Positions 48,450 to 56,716 of a DNA stretch of 64,000 nt are shown one piece after another. The notes under the pieces are model-generated. The model did not search any database. It was not told the origin of the DNA and saw only the letters and a program-made list of their open reading frames with translations. This DNA comes from Pleomorphomonas sp. PLEO. Its GTDB lineage: Bacteria > Pseudomonadota > Alphaproteobacteria > Rhizobiales > Pleomorphomonadaceae. The position numbers were made by a program, and so were the translations under genes. Location of the stretch: positions 4,276,001-4,340,000 of the forward strand of contig NZ_CP166625.1 of the NCBI RefSeq assembly GCF_041320595.1, written 5' to 3'. Position 1 is the first letter of the stretch, and every line of letters starts with the position of its first letter.

Positions 48450-50894
48450 ATGAAGTATGGTTATTTCGACGACAAAGCCCGCGAGTATGTGATCACACGG
48501 CCGGATACGCCGTTGCCGTGGATCAACTACATCGGTTGCCAGGGCTATTTCGGCATCCTGTCGGCCACTGGTGGTGGCTATTCTTACTATCGCGACGCCC
48601 GCCTGCGCCGGCTGACCCGCGGCCGCTACAACAACGTGCCGGCCGATTTCGGCGGTCGTTACGTCTACGTCCGCGACAACACCAGCGGCGATTACTGGTC
48701 GCCGTCGTGGATGCCGACCCAGTCGGATCTTGAGGACTATAGCTGCCGTCATGGCATGGGCTATTCCACCATCTCGGCCAAGCGCTCGGGCATCCGCACC
48801 GCCACCCGCTATTTCGTGCCGCTCGACGAGACGCTGGAGATCTGGCAGACAACCGTCACCAACGAGCGGCTGACGCCGGCCGACGTATCGATCTTCTCGT
48901 CGGTAGAATTCTGTCTGTGGGAAGCCAACGACGACGCCACCAACTATCAGCGCAACCTCTCCACTGGCCAGGTCGAGGTCGAGGATGAGGTCATCTATCA
49001 CAAGACCGAGTATCGCGAGCGCCGCAACCACTTCGCCTGGTTCTCCTGCTCGGAGCCGCTCGCCGGCTTCGATACGCAGCGCGAAAGCTTCCTCGGACCT
49101 TGGCGCGGCTGGAACAAGCCGATTGCCGTCGAGGAAGGCAAGTCGCGCAACTCGATCGCCTATGGCTGGTCGCCGATGGGTTCGCACCATGTGAAGTTGA
49201 CGCTCGCCCCGGGCGAGAGCCGCCAGATCATCTACGTGCTCGGCTACCATGAGAATCCGAACGAGCTGAAGTTCGATCCGCCGGGTTCGCAGACCGTCAA
49301 CAAGACAACCGTCAAGCCGATCATCGCCAAATATCGCGACGTCAAGAACGTCGAGGCGGCCTTCGCGGCGCTCGGCAAACATTGGGACGAGTTGCTTGGC
49401 GTTTATCAGGTTGCCTCGCCAGACGAACATGCCAACCGCATGGTCAACATCTGGAACGCCTACCAGTGCATGGCCACCTTCAACATGTCGCGCTCTGCCT
49501 CGTCATTCGAAACGGGCATCGGTCGCGGCCTCGGTTTCCGCGATTCCAACCAAGATCTCTTGGGATTCGTGCACATGGTGCCGTCGCGAGCCCGCGAGCG
49601 CATCCTTGACCTTGCGGCAACTCAGCTTTCGAGCGGTGGGGCGTATCATCAGTACCAGCCGCTGACCAAGAAGGGCAACAACGACATCGGCGGCGACTTC
49701 AACGACGACCCGCACTGGCTGATCATCGGCGTCGCTGCTTACCTCAAAGAGACCGGCGACTTCTCGATCCTCGACGAGCCCGTCGTGTTCGACAACCAGC
49801 CGGGCACCGAGGTGCCACTCTACGAGCATCTTCGCCGTTCGATCCAGTACGCGCTCGACCGGCTCGGCCCGCACGGCCTGCCGCTGATCGGCCGCGCCGA
49901 CTGGAACGACTGCCTCAACCTCAACTGCTTCTCCGACACGCCCGGCCAGTCGTTCCAGACGACCACCAGCAAGGACGGCAAGGTGGCGGAGTCGGTGTTC
50001 ATCGGCGCGCTGATGGTGCTGTCGGCCCGCGAGCTATCCGCCCTGGCAAACCAGATCGGCAAGGCCGATGACGCCACCTTCTACGCCGATGTCGCCAAGA
50101 AGATGGACGAGACCGTGCGTACCGAGGGCTGGGACGGCGAGTGGTTCGTGCGCGCCTATGACGACTTCGGCCGCAAGATCGGCTCGAAGGAAAACGAGGA
50201 AGGCAAGATCTTCATCGAATCCCAGGGCTTTGCGGCACTCGCCGGCATCGGCGTCGACGACGGCAAGGCGCGCTCGGCGCTCGACGCGGTGCGCAAGCAC
50301 CTCGCCACGCCGCACGGCATCGTGCTGCAACAGCCGGCCTACAGCCGCTACTACATCGAGTATGGCGAGATCTCGACCTATCCGCCCGGCTACAAGGAAA
50401 ACGCCGGCATCTTCTGCCATAACAATCCTTGGGTGGTCATCGGCGAAGTGGTGTTGGGCAACGGCGACGCGGCCTTCGACTACTACAGCCGCATCTCGCC
50501 ATCGGTGCGCGAGGGCATCTCCGACGTCCACCGGCTCGAGCCCTATGTCTACGCCCAGATGATCGCCGGCCGCGATGCGCCGACCCATGGTGAAGCCAAG
50601 AACTCCTGGCTGACCGGAACGGCAGCCTGGAACTACTATGCCATCACCCAGTGGATCCTCGGCATTCGGCCCGAGTACACCGGCCTCAGGATTGCCCCGG
50701 TGGTGCCGGAACGCTGGACCGATTTCACGGCGAGCCGCGTCTTCCGTGGCGTCACTTACGACATCTCGGTGAAGCGAAACGGTGCTGGCAACGCGGTATC
50801 GCTCATCGTCGATGGCAAACCGATCGCCGGGGATATTGTGCCGCCACCGGCCAAGGGCGTGAAGTCCGTGAAGGTTGAGGCCGTACTGGGCTGA
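48450..50894 (+). CDS. GH94 phosphorylase, cellobiose phosphorylase-like
   Basis: An 814-residue glycoside phosphorylase that should split a beta-glucosyl disaccharide with inorganic phosphate into glucose 1-phosphate and a sugar. The N-terminal beta-sandwich contains YIGCQGYFGILSATGGGYSY. The catalytic (alpha/alpha)6 barrel carries GLPLIGRADWNDCLNLNCF with the proton-donor Asp. The phosphate-site region includes HNNPWVVIGEVVLGNGD and SSGGAYHQYQPLTKKG. Cellobiose is the best guess; N,N'-diacetylchitobiose and related specificities exist in GH94. There is no signal peptide, so the disaccharide must be imported. No transporter or LacI gene is adjacent. A terminator follows. Confidence 0.85.
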   Translation: MKYGYFDDKAREYVITRPDTPLPWINYIGCQGYFGILSATGGGYSYYRDARLRRLTRGRYNNVPADFGGRYVYVRDNTSGDYWSPSWMPTQSDLEDYSCRHGMGYSTISAKRSGIRTATRYFVPLDETLEIWQTTVTNERLTPADVSIFSSVEFCLWEANDDATNYQRNLSTGQVEVEDEVIYHKTEYRERRNHFAWFSCSEPLAGFDTQRESFLGPWRGWNKPIAVEEGKSRNSIAYGWSPMGSHHVKLTLAPGESRQIIYVLGYHENPNELKFDPPGSQTVNKTTVKPIIAKYRDVKNVEAAFAALGKHWDELLGVYQVASPDEHANRMVNIWNAYQCMATFNMSRSASSFETGIGRGLGFRDSNQDLLGFVHMVPSRARERILDLAATQLSSGGAYHQYQPLTKKGNNDIGGDFNDDPHWLIIGVAAYLKETGDFSILDEPVVFDNQPGTEVPLYEHLRRSIQYALDRLGPHGLPLIGRADWNDCLNLNCFSDTPGQSFQTTTSKDGKVAESVFIGALMVLSARELSALANQIGKADDATFYADVAKKMDETVRTEGWDGEWFVRAYDDFGRKIGSKENEEGKIFIESQGFAALAGIGVDDGKARSALDAVRKHLATPHGIVLQQPAYSRYYIEYGEISTYPPGYKENAGIFCHNNPWVVIGEVVLGNGDAAFDYYSRISPSVREGISDVHRLEPYVYAQMIAGRDAPTHGEAKNSWLTGTAAWNYYAITQWILGIRPEYTGLRIAPVVPERWTDFTASRVFRGVTYDISVKRNGAGNAVSLIVDGKPIAGDIVPPPAKGVKSVKVEAVLG

Positions 50895-50923
50895 CACCCC
50901 CAAATCTTGGACAAAGTAGTAGA

Positions 50924-50952
50924 AAGGCGCCGTTCGTGGCGCCTTTTCTTAT
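50924..50952 (+). terminator. rho-independent terminator after the GH94 gene
   Basis: The stem AAAGGCGCC / GGCGCCTTT with loop GTTCGT continues into TTTTCTT. It lies 30 bases after the stop. Confidence 0.92.
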
Positions 50953-51179
50953 ATACCAAACACAAGTCTATCCCCCCACCGAAAACCATTGGTTGCCACA
51001 CTCCCCTGATTTCAGCTAATGGAACTTCAGTTTATATCATTCAGTAAAATACGCAGTCCGCATACGTAAAATTACCTTTGCGGATTAGGCGTCAGTTATA
51101 TTTTAGCGACGTTATTCTTTGTTTACGACTGACCCGTCATGGTTGCGGCACTATAGCCTGGTGCATTGAGGTGCAGCTT

Positions 51180-51704
51180 ATGAAGCCGCGCGTTCAGCCT
51201 ACCTCCGAAGAAGTCACGTTTCTTTCGGACGAGATAATTGTTTCAAAGACGGACCTTAAAGGGCGAATTACTTACGCCAATGCTACTTTTTCCAAGATCT
51301 GCGGTTATAGCCGCGCCGAACTTATGAACGCACCTCACTCGATCATTCGCCATCCCGACATGCCACGCTGCGTGTTCAAATTGCTCTGGGACCAGCTCGG
51401 TGAGGAGCGCGAAATCTTCGCTTATGTAAAGAACATGACTCGAAACGGCGCTTTCTATTGGGTGTTTGCCCACGTCACTCCGTCTTTTGACAATAATGGC
51501 AGCGTCATCGGGTATCATTCAAGTCGGCGCCTGCCGGACCGTGGTGTCGTCCGAGAGGTAATTGAGCCACTTTATGGCGCGTTGCTCCAGACCGAGGCCT
51601 CCTACGCCAGTCCGAAAGATGGGCTTGCTGCCTCTTTCGCTCAGCTCGTGAACGTCGTGAAATCGAAAGCCGTCAGCTATGACGAACTCATCTTCTCGCT
51701 TTGA
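51180..51704 (+). CDS. stand-alone Aer-type PAS protein
   Basis: A 174-residue protein made of one PAS domain of the Aer type, which in E. coli binds FAD and senses redox state. Diagnostic segments are [40 protein letters not shown] and [19 protein letters not shown]. It ends SYDELIFSL, an ending I recall from other PAS-only proteins of this group. GAGGTG lies six bases before the ATG. The chemoreceptor gene starts 26 bases before its stop in another frame, so the sensor and signalling parts of an Aer-like receptor are made as two coupled polypeptides. Confidence 0.8.
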   Translation: MKPRVQPTSEEVTFLSDEIIVSKTDLKGRITYANATFSKICGYSRAELMNAPHSIIRHPDMPRCVFKLLWDQLGEEREIFAYVKNMTRNGAFYWVFAHVTPSFDNNGSVIGYHSSRRLPDRGVVREVIEPLYGALLQTEASYASPKDGLAASFAQLVNVVKSKAVSYDELIFSL

Positions 51705-53298
51705 GGCGTTCGCCCCCGGCGCGGCGGTCATCCTCCTGCTCGCCGGCGCCGCCGGCGCCATAGCAGCCGAGAGGCCGACCCTTGCCCTGGCGTTGATCGC
51801 TGTGGCCGTCATCGGCGCAGCGGTCAGCCTTGCTTTATCCCTGCGCCTCTTCGCGGCCATCGGGCGATCGATCAAGGTGGCCCGGGCGCTCGGAAAAGGC
51901 GACTTCGAAATACGCGATCTGGTTTTTGACCAGTGGGGTCAGGCCGGAAAGCTTACCGAAGCCATCAACGACATGGCCGACCATATCGACGCCTTCGTCC
52001 GGGAGGCTAGCGCGGCCATGGAGGCTGTCCGCCTCAATCGCTACTACCGCCGCATCCTGCCCAACGGCATGGAAGGCGCACTGCTTCGCGCCTCGACAAC
52101 TATCAACGAGGCCACGGACATGATCCAGGATCGCGTCGCGGCCTTCGAAGCGTCGACCGACGAATTCGGCGCGACCATCAACTCCATCGTGGAAAGCCTC
52201 ATCAATGCTTCGCACGATATGGGAGGCGCAGCGACGCGCCTCGGCGAGGGAGCCAGCTCGACCGACCAGCGCGCGGCCGACGCGGCCTCCAGTTCAAGCA
52301 TGGCGTCCAGCGACGTACAGCGGGTCGCTCAAGCCGCCACCCAGCTTACCGGCTCCGCGCGCGACGTCGGTCGGGAAATCGAACGATCCGCCAGTATCGC
52401 CAGGGATGCCGTCGCCCGCGCCGAGGAGACGACGCGCATCGTTGCCGGCCTTTCGGAAGCTGCCGAGAAAATTGGCGCCGTCATCGGCCTGATCGAGCAG
52501 GTGGCCGGCCAGACCAACCTGCTGGCGTTGAACGCAACGATCGAGGCGGCACGAGCCGGTGAGGCAGGCAGGGGATTTGCCGTCGTCGCGCAAGAGGTCA
52601 AGGCGTTGGCCTCGCAGACCGCCGCGGCTACCGGCGAGATCACTCAGCACATTTCCGAGGTGCAGACGGCGACCCGCGCGGCCGTTGGCAGCATAATGGG
52701 AATCAGCGGCACCATCGCCGAGATCAATGCCATCACCGCCGATATGCGCGGCTCCATTGAAGCGCAGATAGCGGCAACGACAGAGATCGCACAGGGCGTC
52801 AGCAATGCCTCCGAGGGGACCCGGCAAGTGTCCGATCGGATTTCCGGTATCACTGGCATCGCCCGCGAGACGTCAGCGCTGGCGCAAAGCTTGTTTTCAA
52901 CCTCCGGCGCCTTGTCGACCGAGGGTGATCGGTTGTCCGTCACCGTTCGCGAATTTCTGGTCAGGCTGCGGCGCGGTCCGCTCGATCGCCGTCAGGCGGC
53001 CGAACGCGTACCGGGCGGCCACGTCGTCACCATCACGACAGCCAAGGGCTCAGCAAACGCGACCTGCGTGGACATTTCGCTCACCGGCGCCCGCTTTGCC
53101 GGACAGCTGCCGCCGATGCGGATCGGAGACGACATTCAGATCACCGGCGAGAAAGAAAATGCCGTTCCGGCCACGGTGCGGTGGATTCGCGATAACAATA
53201 TCGGTGTTGAATTCAAACTCGCCGAAATGAGTCCAGCGGCTTCAAACCGCCTACGCAAACTTGTGAGCAAAGGCAAGACGATGGCGGTCGCCGCCTGA
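51679..53298 (+). CDS. methyl-accepting chemotaxis protein with C-terminal PilZ domain
   Basis: A 539-residue receptor. Residues about 12-60 hold one or two membrane segments with almost no periplasmic part, followed by a HAMP-like linker. The signalling domain has the conserved hairpin tip [20 protein letters not shown] and [18 protein letters not shown]. The last 110 residues form a PilZ domain with an Arg-rich opening (LDRRQAAER), DISLTGARF and a closing [15 protein letters not shown]. PilZ domains bind c-di-GMP, so this receptor may join c-di-GMP to chemotaxis. It overlaps and is coupled to the PAS gene, which likely supplies its input. Confidence 0.85.
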   Translation: MTNSSSRFEAFAPGAAVILLLAGAAGAIAAERPTLALALIAVAVIGAAVSLALSLRLFAAIGRSIKVARALGKGDFEIRDLVFDQWGQAGKLTEAINDMADHIDAFVREASAAMEAVRLNRYYRRILPNGMEGALLRASTTINEATDMIQDRVAAFEASTDEFGATINSIVESLINASHDMGGAATRLGEGASSTDQRAADAASSSSMASSDVQRVAQAATQLTGSARDVGREIERSASIARDAVARAEETTRIVAGLSEAAEKIGAVIGLIEQVAGQTNLLALNATIEAARAGEAGRGFAVVAQEVKALASQTAAATGEITQHISEVQTATRAAVGSIMGISGTIAEINAITADMRGSIEAQIAATTEIAQGVSNASEGTRQVSDRISGITGIARETSALAQSLFSTSGALSTEGDRLSVTVREFLVRLRRGPLDRRQAAERVPGGHVVTITTAKGSANATCVDISLTGARFAGQLPPMRIGDDIQITGEKENAVPATVRWIRDNNIGVEFKLAEMSPAASNRLRKLVSKGKTMAVAA

Positions 53299-53317
53299 GT
53301 AGGCACTCTTCACGGCA

Positions 53318-53353
53318 AACAAACGACACCGGTCACGTCCGGCACCGTTTGTT
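53318..53353. terminator. shared terminator-like hairpin between convergent genes
   Basis: AACAAACG at 53318-53325 pairs with CGTTTGTT at 53346-53353. A 3x3 internal loop and an inner CCGG/CCGG stem lie within. It sits between the convergent chemoreceptor and DHFR-like genes and touches the stop of the latter. Confidence 0.6.
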
Positions 53354-53865
53354 CATTGCCGGTCGAGGCGAAGATGAGCGATCTGACCGAAGCGTCCGAC
53401 CTCGACGAGTTTCAATGTCCGAGGGGACGCGACGTCGGGGTAAAGCGGGATACCACCGCCGAGGATGACCGGGACGATGAACTGATCGAGCCGATCGAGA
53501 GCGTCGCGGTCAATGAAGGCCTGTTGCAGCCGACCACCGCCGACGATCCACACATCCTGCTTCGCCTCGGCGCGGAGGTGGCCGATCAAGGCATCAATGC
53601 CAGCGGTCCAGGTTTCAGCATCGGCCGGCAGGTCGTCGATTGCTCTGGAGGTGACGACGATCAGGCGTTTGCCGGCATATGGCCATGGCTCAATAGATCG
53701 TCGGCAAACCTCGTAGGTGAGGCGCCCCATCACCAGCGTGCCGATACCGGCATAGAAGTCCTCATAGCCCGCATCCTCCGCCGGATAGGCATCGAGAAAG
53801 GCAAAGCTATGATCGGAAGTGGCGATGTAGCCGTCGAGCGTCGAAGCGATATATCCACGGATCAT
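53353..53865 (-). CDS. dihydrofolate reductase-like protein (RibD C-terminal family)
   Basis: A 170-residue protein of the DHFR/RibD_C fold. It has the opening RGYIASTLDGYIAT, the NADPH-site segments GTLVMGRLTYEV and LIVVTSRAIDDLP, and DVWIVGGGRLQQAF. Many such stand-alone proteins are NADPH-dependent reductases of unknown substrate; it is not the folate DHFR. It converges on the chemoreceptor gene. Confidence 0.83.
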   Translation of the reverse strand: MIRGYIASTLDGYIATSDHSFAFLDAYPAEDAGYEDFYAGIGTLVMGRLTYEVCRRSIEPWPYAGKRLIVVTSRAIDDLPADAETWTAGIDALIGHLRAEAKQDVWIVGGGRLQQAFIDRDALDRLDQFIVPVILGGGIPLYPDVASPRTLKLVEVGRFGQIAHLRLDRQ

Positions 53866-53941
53866 GGCGCGTTCTCCGGTTCATGAGGGCTGGACAGTAC
53901 CGACAGCCCTGCCGGATACCGTCAGCAGTCCCCTCATCCGG

Positions 53942-54766
53942 TCATCGCCGATCGCCGATGAAGTCGCGGTGCCGTTGCAGGCGGCGCTCCAGCCCGCGTA
54001 CGGCGAGCGACAGCGACACGGTCATCAGCAGGTAGACATAGGCAACGACACTGTAGGTTTCGAAGAACAGAAACGTACCCGACGAATAAACCTTGCCGAG
54101 CTGTGTCACATCTTGCACGCCAAGCACGGAGACCAGCGAGGAATCCTTGATCATCGCCACGAAGTCGTTGCCGAGCGGCGGCAGCACCGTGCGGAAGGCC
54201 TGCGGCAGGATGACCAGCCGGAAGACCTTGAAGCGACTGAGCCCCAGCGCCTTGGCCGCTTCAATCTGGCCGCGATCAACCGATTGCAGGCCGGCACGGA
54301 AAATCTCCGACAAAAAAGCGGAATAGGAGATGACCAGCGCCACCACGGCTCGCCATAGAAGATCGAAATTGCGGATACTGGCGGGGCCGAGGATCCCCAC
54401 CGCCTGGAGAGGCTCGGTGATGATGTTCCAGGCCGCCACCATGACCGGAGCGGCAACGAATGCCATGTAAAACAGAAGCACCAGCACTGGCACGCCGCGA
54501 ATGATTTCGACGTAGAAGGTGGCCGTTTCGCGCAGGACACGATGCTTCGACAGGCCGGCCGACGCGATGCCAAGGCCGATGGCGCAGGCAAAAACATAAG
54601 CTATGACCGTTACGAAGACGGTCACCCAAATACCGCTCGCGACGGCCCCGAAGATAATGCGATAGCTGACGTCCGAGCCGATGACGAGGCCAAAGGCGAT
54701 CGCAAGCAGGATCGCCGCGATCAACCACCAAGGCAGTTCGCGGCGACGGGTCTCTGGTGAGGTCAA
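53942..54766 (-). CDS. polar amino acid ABC transporter permease
   Basis: A 274-residue permease of the His/Glu/Gln/Arg/opine family with about five helices. The EAA loop is IEAAKALGLSRFKVFRLVILP. The segment YVEIIRGVPVLVLLFYMAF is a family hallmark. It lies eight bases downstream of the binding-protein gene on the same strand. No ATPase gene is adjacent, so the ATP-binding subunit must be encoded elsewhere or shared. Confidence 0.88.
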   Translation of the reverse strand: MTSPETRRRELPWWLIAAILLAIAFGLVIGSDVSYRIIFGAVASGIWVTVFVTVIAYVFACAIGLGIASAGLSKHRVLRETATFYVEIIRGVPVLVLLFYMAFVAAPVMVAAWNIITEPLQAVGILGPASIRNFDLLWRAVVALVISYSAFLSEIFRAGLQSVDRGQIEAAKALGLSRFKVFRLVILPQAFRTVLPPLGNDFVAMIKDSSLVSVLGVQDVTQLGKVYSSGTFLFFETYSVVAYVYLLMTVSLSLAVRGLERRLQRHRDFIGDRR

Positions 54767-54773
54767 AACCGGC

Positions 54774-55574
54774 TCAGTTCTGGCTCTTGTAGTCGTAGAG
54801 CCATTTTTTGTTGAGGGCGTCGAGCGTGCCGTCGGCCTTCATGGAAGCGATGGCGGCGTTGATCGGGACGGTGAGGTCGGATCCCTTCTTCAAAATGAAG
54901 CCGAAGTCCTCGTGACCAAGTGGTCCTCCGACGATCTTGAAGGCGCCGGGCTGCGCGCCGATGTAGCCATCGGCCGAGGTCTTATCCATCAGCACCGTAT
55001 CGACATCACCGGCTTTGAGCGCCTGCACAGAGGCACCAAAAGTTTCGAACAGCTTGATGCGCGAGTTCTTCTCATCGCCATCGAGCACGCTGTAGACGGC
55101 AACGTAGAAATTGGTGGTACCCGCCTGGGCGCCGACCAGACCGTCCTTGAAGGCAGCGAAAGTCGGGCCGTCGGTGAAGCGGTTCTCGTCACCACGCACC
55201 AGCATGTACTGCTCGGAGACCATATAGGGGTCGGAGAAGTCGACCTGCTGCTTGCGCTCGTCGTTGATGGTGATGCCATCCATGCCGACGTCGAACTGGC
55301 CATCGCGGACCGCCTGAATCATGGCGTCCCAGGACGTCAGTTTCCATTCAATCTTGGCGTTGAGCCGCTTGCCGATCTCGTTGACGGCGTCATATTCCCA
55401 ACCGACGCCATTACCGGTCTTTGGATCGGCGAAGTTGAGGGGAACGTAGGCGTTTTCGGTAACCGCGATAATGGTGCGGCCTTTAAGATCGGGAAGGTCG
55501 GCCGCGCCGGCCTGAGACACAAGAGCGGACAACAGAATCGCGGCGGCGGCAGCCGCGTTCGCAAGAACCTGCAT
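54774..55574 (-). CDS. polar amino acid ABC transporter substrate-binding protein
   Basis: A 266-residue periplasmic binding protein. The signal peptide ends at about residue 25 (SQAGAA). The mature part follows the SBP family 3 pattern: IIAVTENAYVPLNFADPKTG, GWEYDAVNEIGKRL, FDVGMDGITINDERKQQVDF and VLMDKTSADGYI. The ligand is probably an amino acid. I use the ATG at 55574 (GGAGGA upstream). It is the first gene of a pair with the permease. Confidence 0.88.
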   Translation of the reverse strand: MQVLANAAAAAAILLSALVSQAGAADLPDLKGRTIIAVTENAYVPLNFADPKTGNGVGWEYDAVNEIGKRLNAKIEWKLTSWDAMIQAVRDGQFDVGMDGITINDERKQQVDFSDPYMVSEQYMLVRGDENRFTDGPTFAAFKDGLVGAQAGTTNFYVAVYSVLDGDEKNSRIKLFETFGASVQALKAGDVDTVLMDKTSADGYIGAQPGAFKIVGGPLGHEDFGFILKKGSDLTVPINAAIASMKADGTLDALNKKWLYDYKSQN

Positions 55575-55710
55575 GAAAGGATCCTCCGTCGCTGAGGTAG
55601 CCGGAACGAGATCCCTCCGTCCCCGGCGCGTGATGGCCACTATTGGCTTTTTCGCGCAAGGCTGGCAAGGGGTTACTTGCCTTAAGCCGTTCTGTGTGCA
55701 GGGGTGCTGA

Positions 55711-56043
55711 TCAATCCCGCGTCACGGGTAGACCCTGCATCCGCCACGCGCTAATGCCACCGCCCATATGGCCCTCCACCGCCTGTCCGGCCGACTTGCA
55801 CAGGGAGAGCGCCTGCCCCGACCGACCGCCAGAAAGGCAATAGAAGACCACAGGTTTGTCCTGTGGCAAATTGCCGACCCAAGTCGCTAGCTCCGAAAGC
55901 GGCCGGTGGATAGCGCCGGGGATGTGCCCGTCGTTCCATTCGTGCGCCTCGCGCACGTCTACGAGGTGAACGGACGCACCGCCAACAAGATCACTGACCT
56001 CCTGGGGGGACAATGTTTTGGTGGTATTGGAAAAGAAAGCCAT
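55711..56043 (-). CDS. rhodanese-like sulfurtransferase
   Basis: A 110-residue single-domain rhodanese. The active-site loop is VVFYCLSGGRSGQAL, with the persulfide-forming Cys, and the CH2A region reads VHLVDVREAHEWNDGHIPGA. The ending GHMGGGISAW is typical. There is no signal peptide, so it is cytoplasmic. GGAG precedes the ATG at 56043. The gene lies downstream of a BigR/SqrR-like repressor on the same strand but has its own promoter with a shared element, so it is probably induced by sulfide or persulfide. Function in sulfide detoxification is inferred. Confidence 0.87.
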   Translation of the reverse strand: MAFFSNTTKTLSPQEVSDLVGGASVHLVDVREAHEWNDGHIPGAIHRPLSELATWVGNLPQDKPVVFYCLSGGRSGQALSLCKSAGQAVEGHMGGGISAWRMQGLPVTRD

Positions 56044-56079
56044 GGACCAATCTCCTGTCAGCACCGCAATACACGTAAG

Positions 56080-56110
56080 TTATAATATACTAATATTTAC
56101 AATTGATCAA
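56080..56110 (-). promoter_or_regulatory. rhodanese promoter with candidate repressor site
   Basis: On the minus strand -35 TTGATC (56110-56105), 17 bp, -10 TATTAT (56087-56082). The 17-bp element at 56080-56096 (plus strand TTATAATATACTAATAT) covers the -10 and part of the spacer. It matches the element before the regulator gene at 14 of 17 positions. Confidence 0.6.
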
Positions 56111-56160
56111 GGAGCTCCGCTTTCGCCGATAGTCGCGGCGGGGTCAGCTCGGTAGCGCGC

Positions 56161-56526
56161 TCAGTCGGGCTTCCGCGCCGACGGGGCGCAATATAGTTCA
56201 TAAAGCAAGCCGATCAGCCGGCGCGCGTTGTCAGAGGCGAGACGATAATAGATGGTCTGCGCTTCCCGTCGGGTCGCAACGATGCCAAGGTCGCGCAAGC
56301 GCGCAAGATGCTGCGACAGCGCCGACTGACCAAGACCGACAGCCTCGGCAAGTGCCCCCACCGACATTTCGGTGTCGACAAGCCGGCAGAGAACCATCAG
56401 CCGCTTGGTTTGGCCTAGAGCCGACAGCAGGCGGGCAGCTTCCTCGGCTCGTGGTTCCATGACATCGACCGGATTGCCGAGAGAGTCGCATAGGCTGGGT
56501 TCTTCAATAGGCACAGACATGATCAT
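56161..56526 (-). CDS. ArsR family regulator, BigR/SqrR-like
   Basis: A 121-residue winged-helix regulator. The HTH region reads EMSVGALAEAVGLGQSALSQ, followed by LRDLGIVATRREAQTIYYRL, which is characteristic of the BigR/YgaV/SqrR group. Two cysteines, Cys47 in LMVLCRLV and Cys113 in LLYELYC, are 66 residues apart, the same spacing as the redox pair of BigR (Cys42 and Cys108). These proteins sense persulfides through a disulfide or polysulfide bridge and release DNA. The start at 56526 follows AGGGA; 56520 is also possible. The frame is open further upstream, but that part overlaps its promoter. Confidence 0.85.
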   Translation of the reverse strand: MIMSVPIEEPSLCDSLGNPVDVMEPRAEEAARLLSALGQTKRLMVLCRLVDTEMSVGALAEAVGLGQSALSQHLARLRDLGIVATRREAQTIYYRLASDNARRLIGLLYELYCAPSARKPD

Positions 56527-56549
56527 AAAGTCCCTATACTTTATGAAAC

Positions 56550-56580
56550 TCATAATATTCAAATATACGCAATCTGGCAA
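56550..56580 (-). promoter_or_regulatory. promoter of the BigR-like gene with matching repressor site
   Basis: On the minus strand -35 TTGCCA (56580-56575), 17 bp, -10 TATTAT (56557-56552). The element at 56550-56566 (plus strand TCATAATATTCAAATAT) is the counterpart of the one before the rhodanese gene and again covers the -10. This indicates autoregulation. Confidence 0.6.
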
Positions 56581-56716
56581 TTCCATTCCTGCTGTTCGTC
56601 CCTCATCAGGGGCTCAACAGGACTAGGCGAGGCGCACGCCAAGGCGACTTAGCGAAATATTATCGAAGAGGCGGATATCTTGGGTCGACTGATCTCAGGT
56701 GGCGAGCGCCGTTGTT

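Noticed and set aside
51679-51704. The PAS and chemoreceptor overlap as a frameshift in one gene.
   Set aside because: The PAS protein has what looks like a natural C-terminus (SYDELIFSL) and the receptor has its own start followed by a membrane segment. A two-gene arrangement explains this better.
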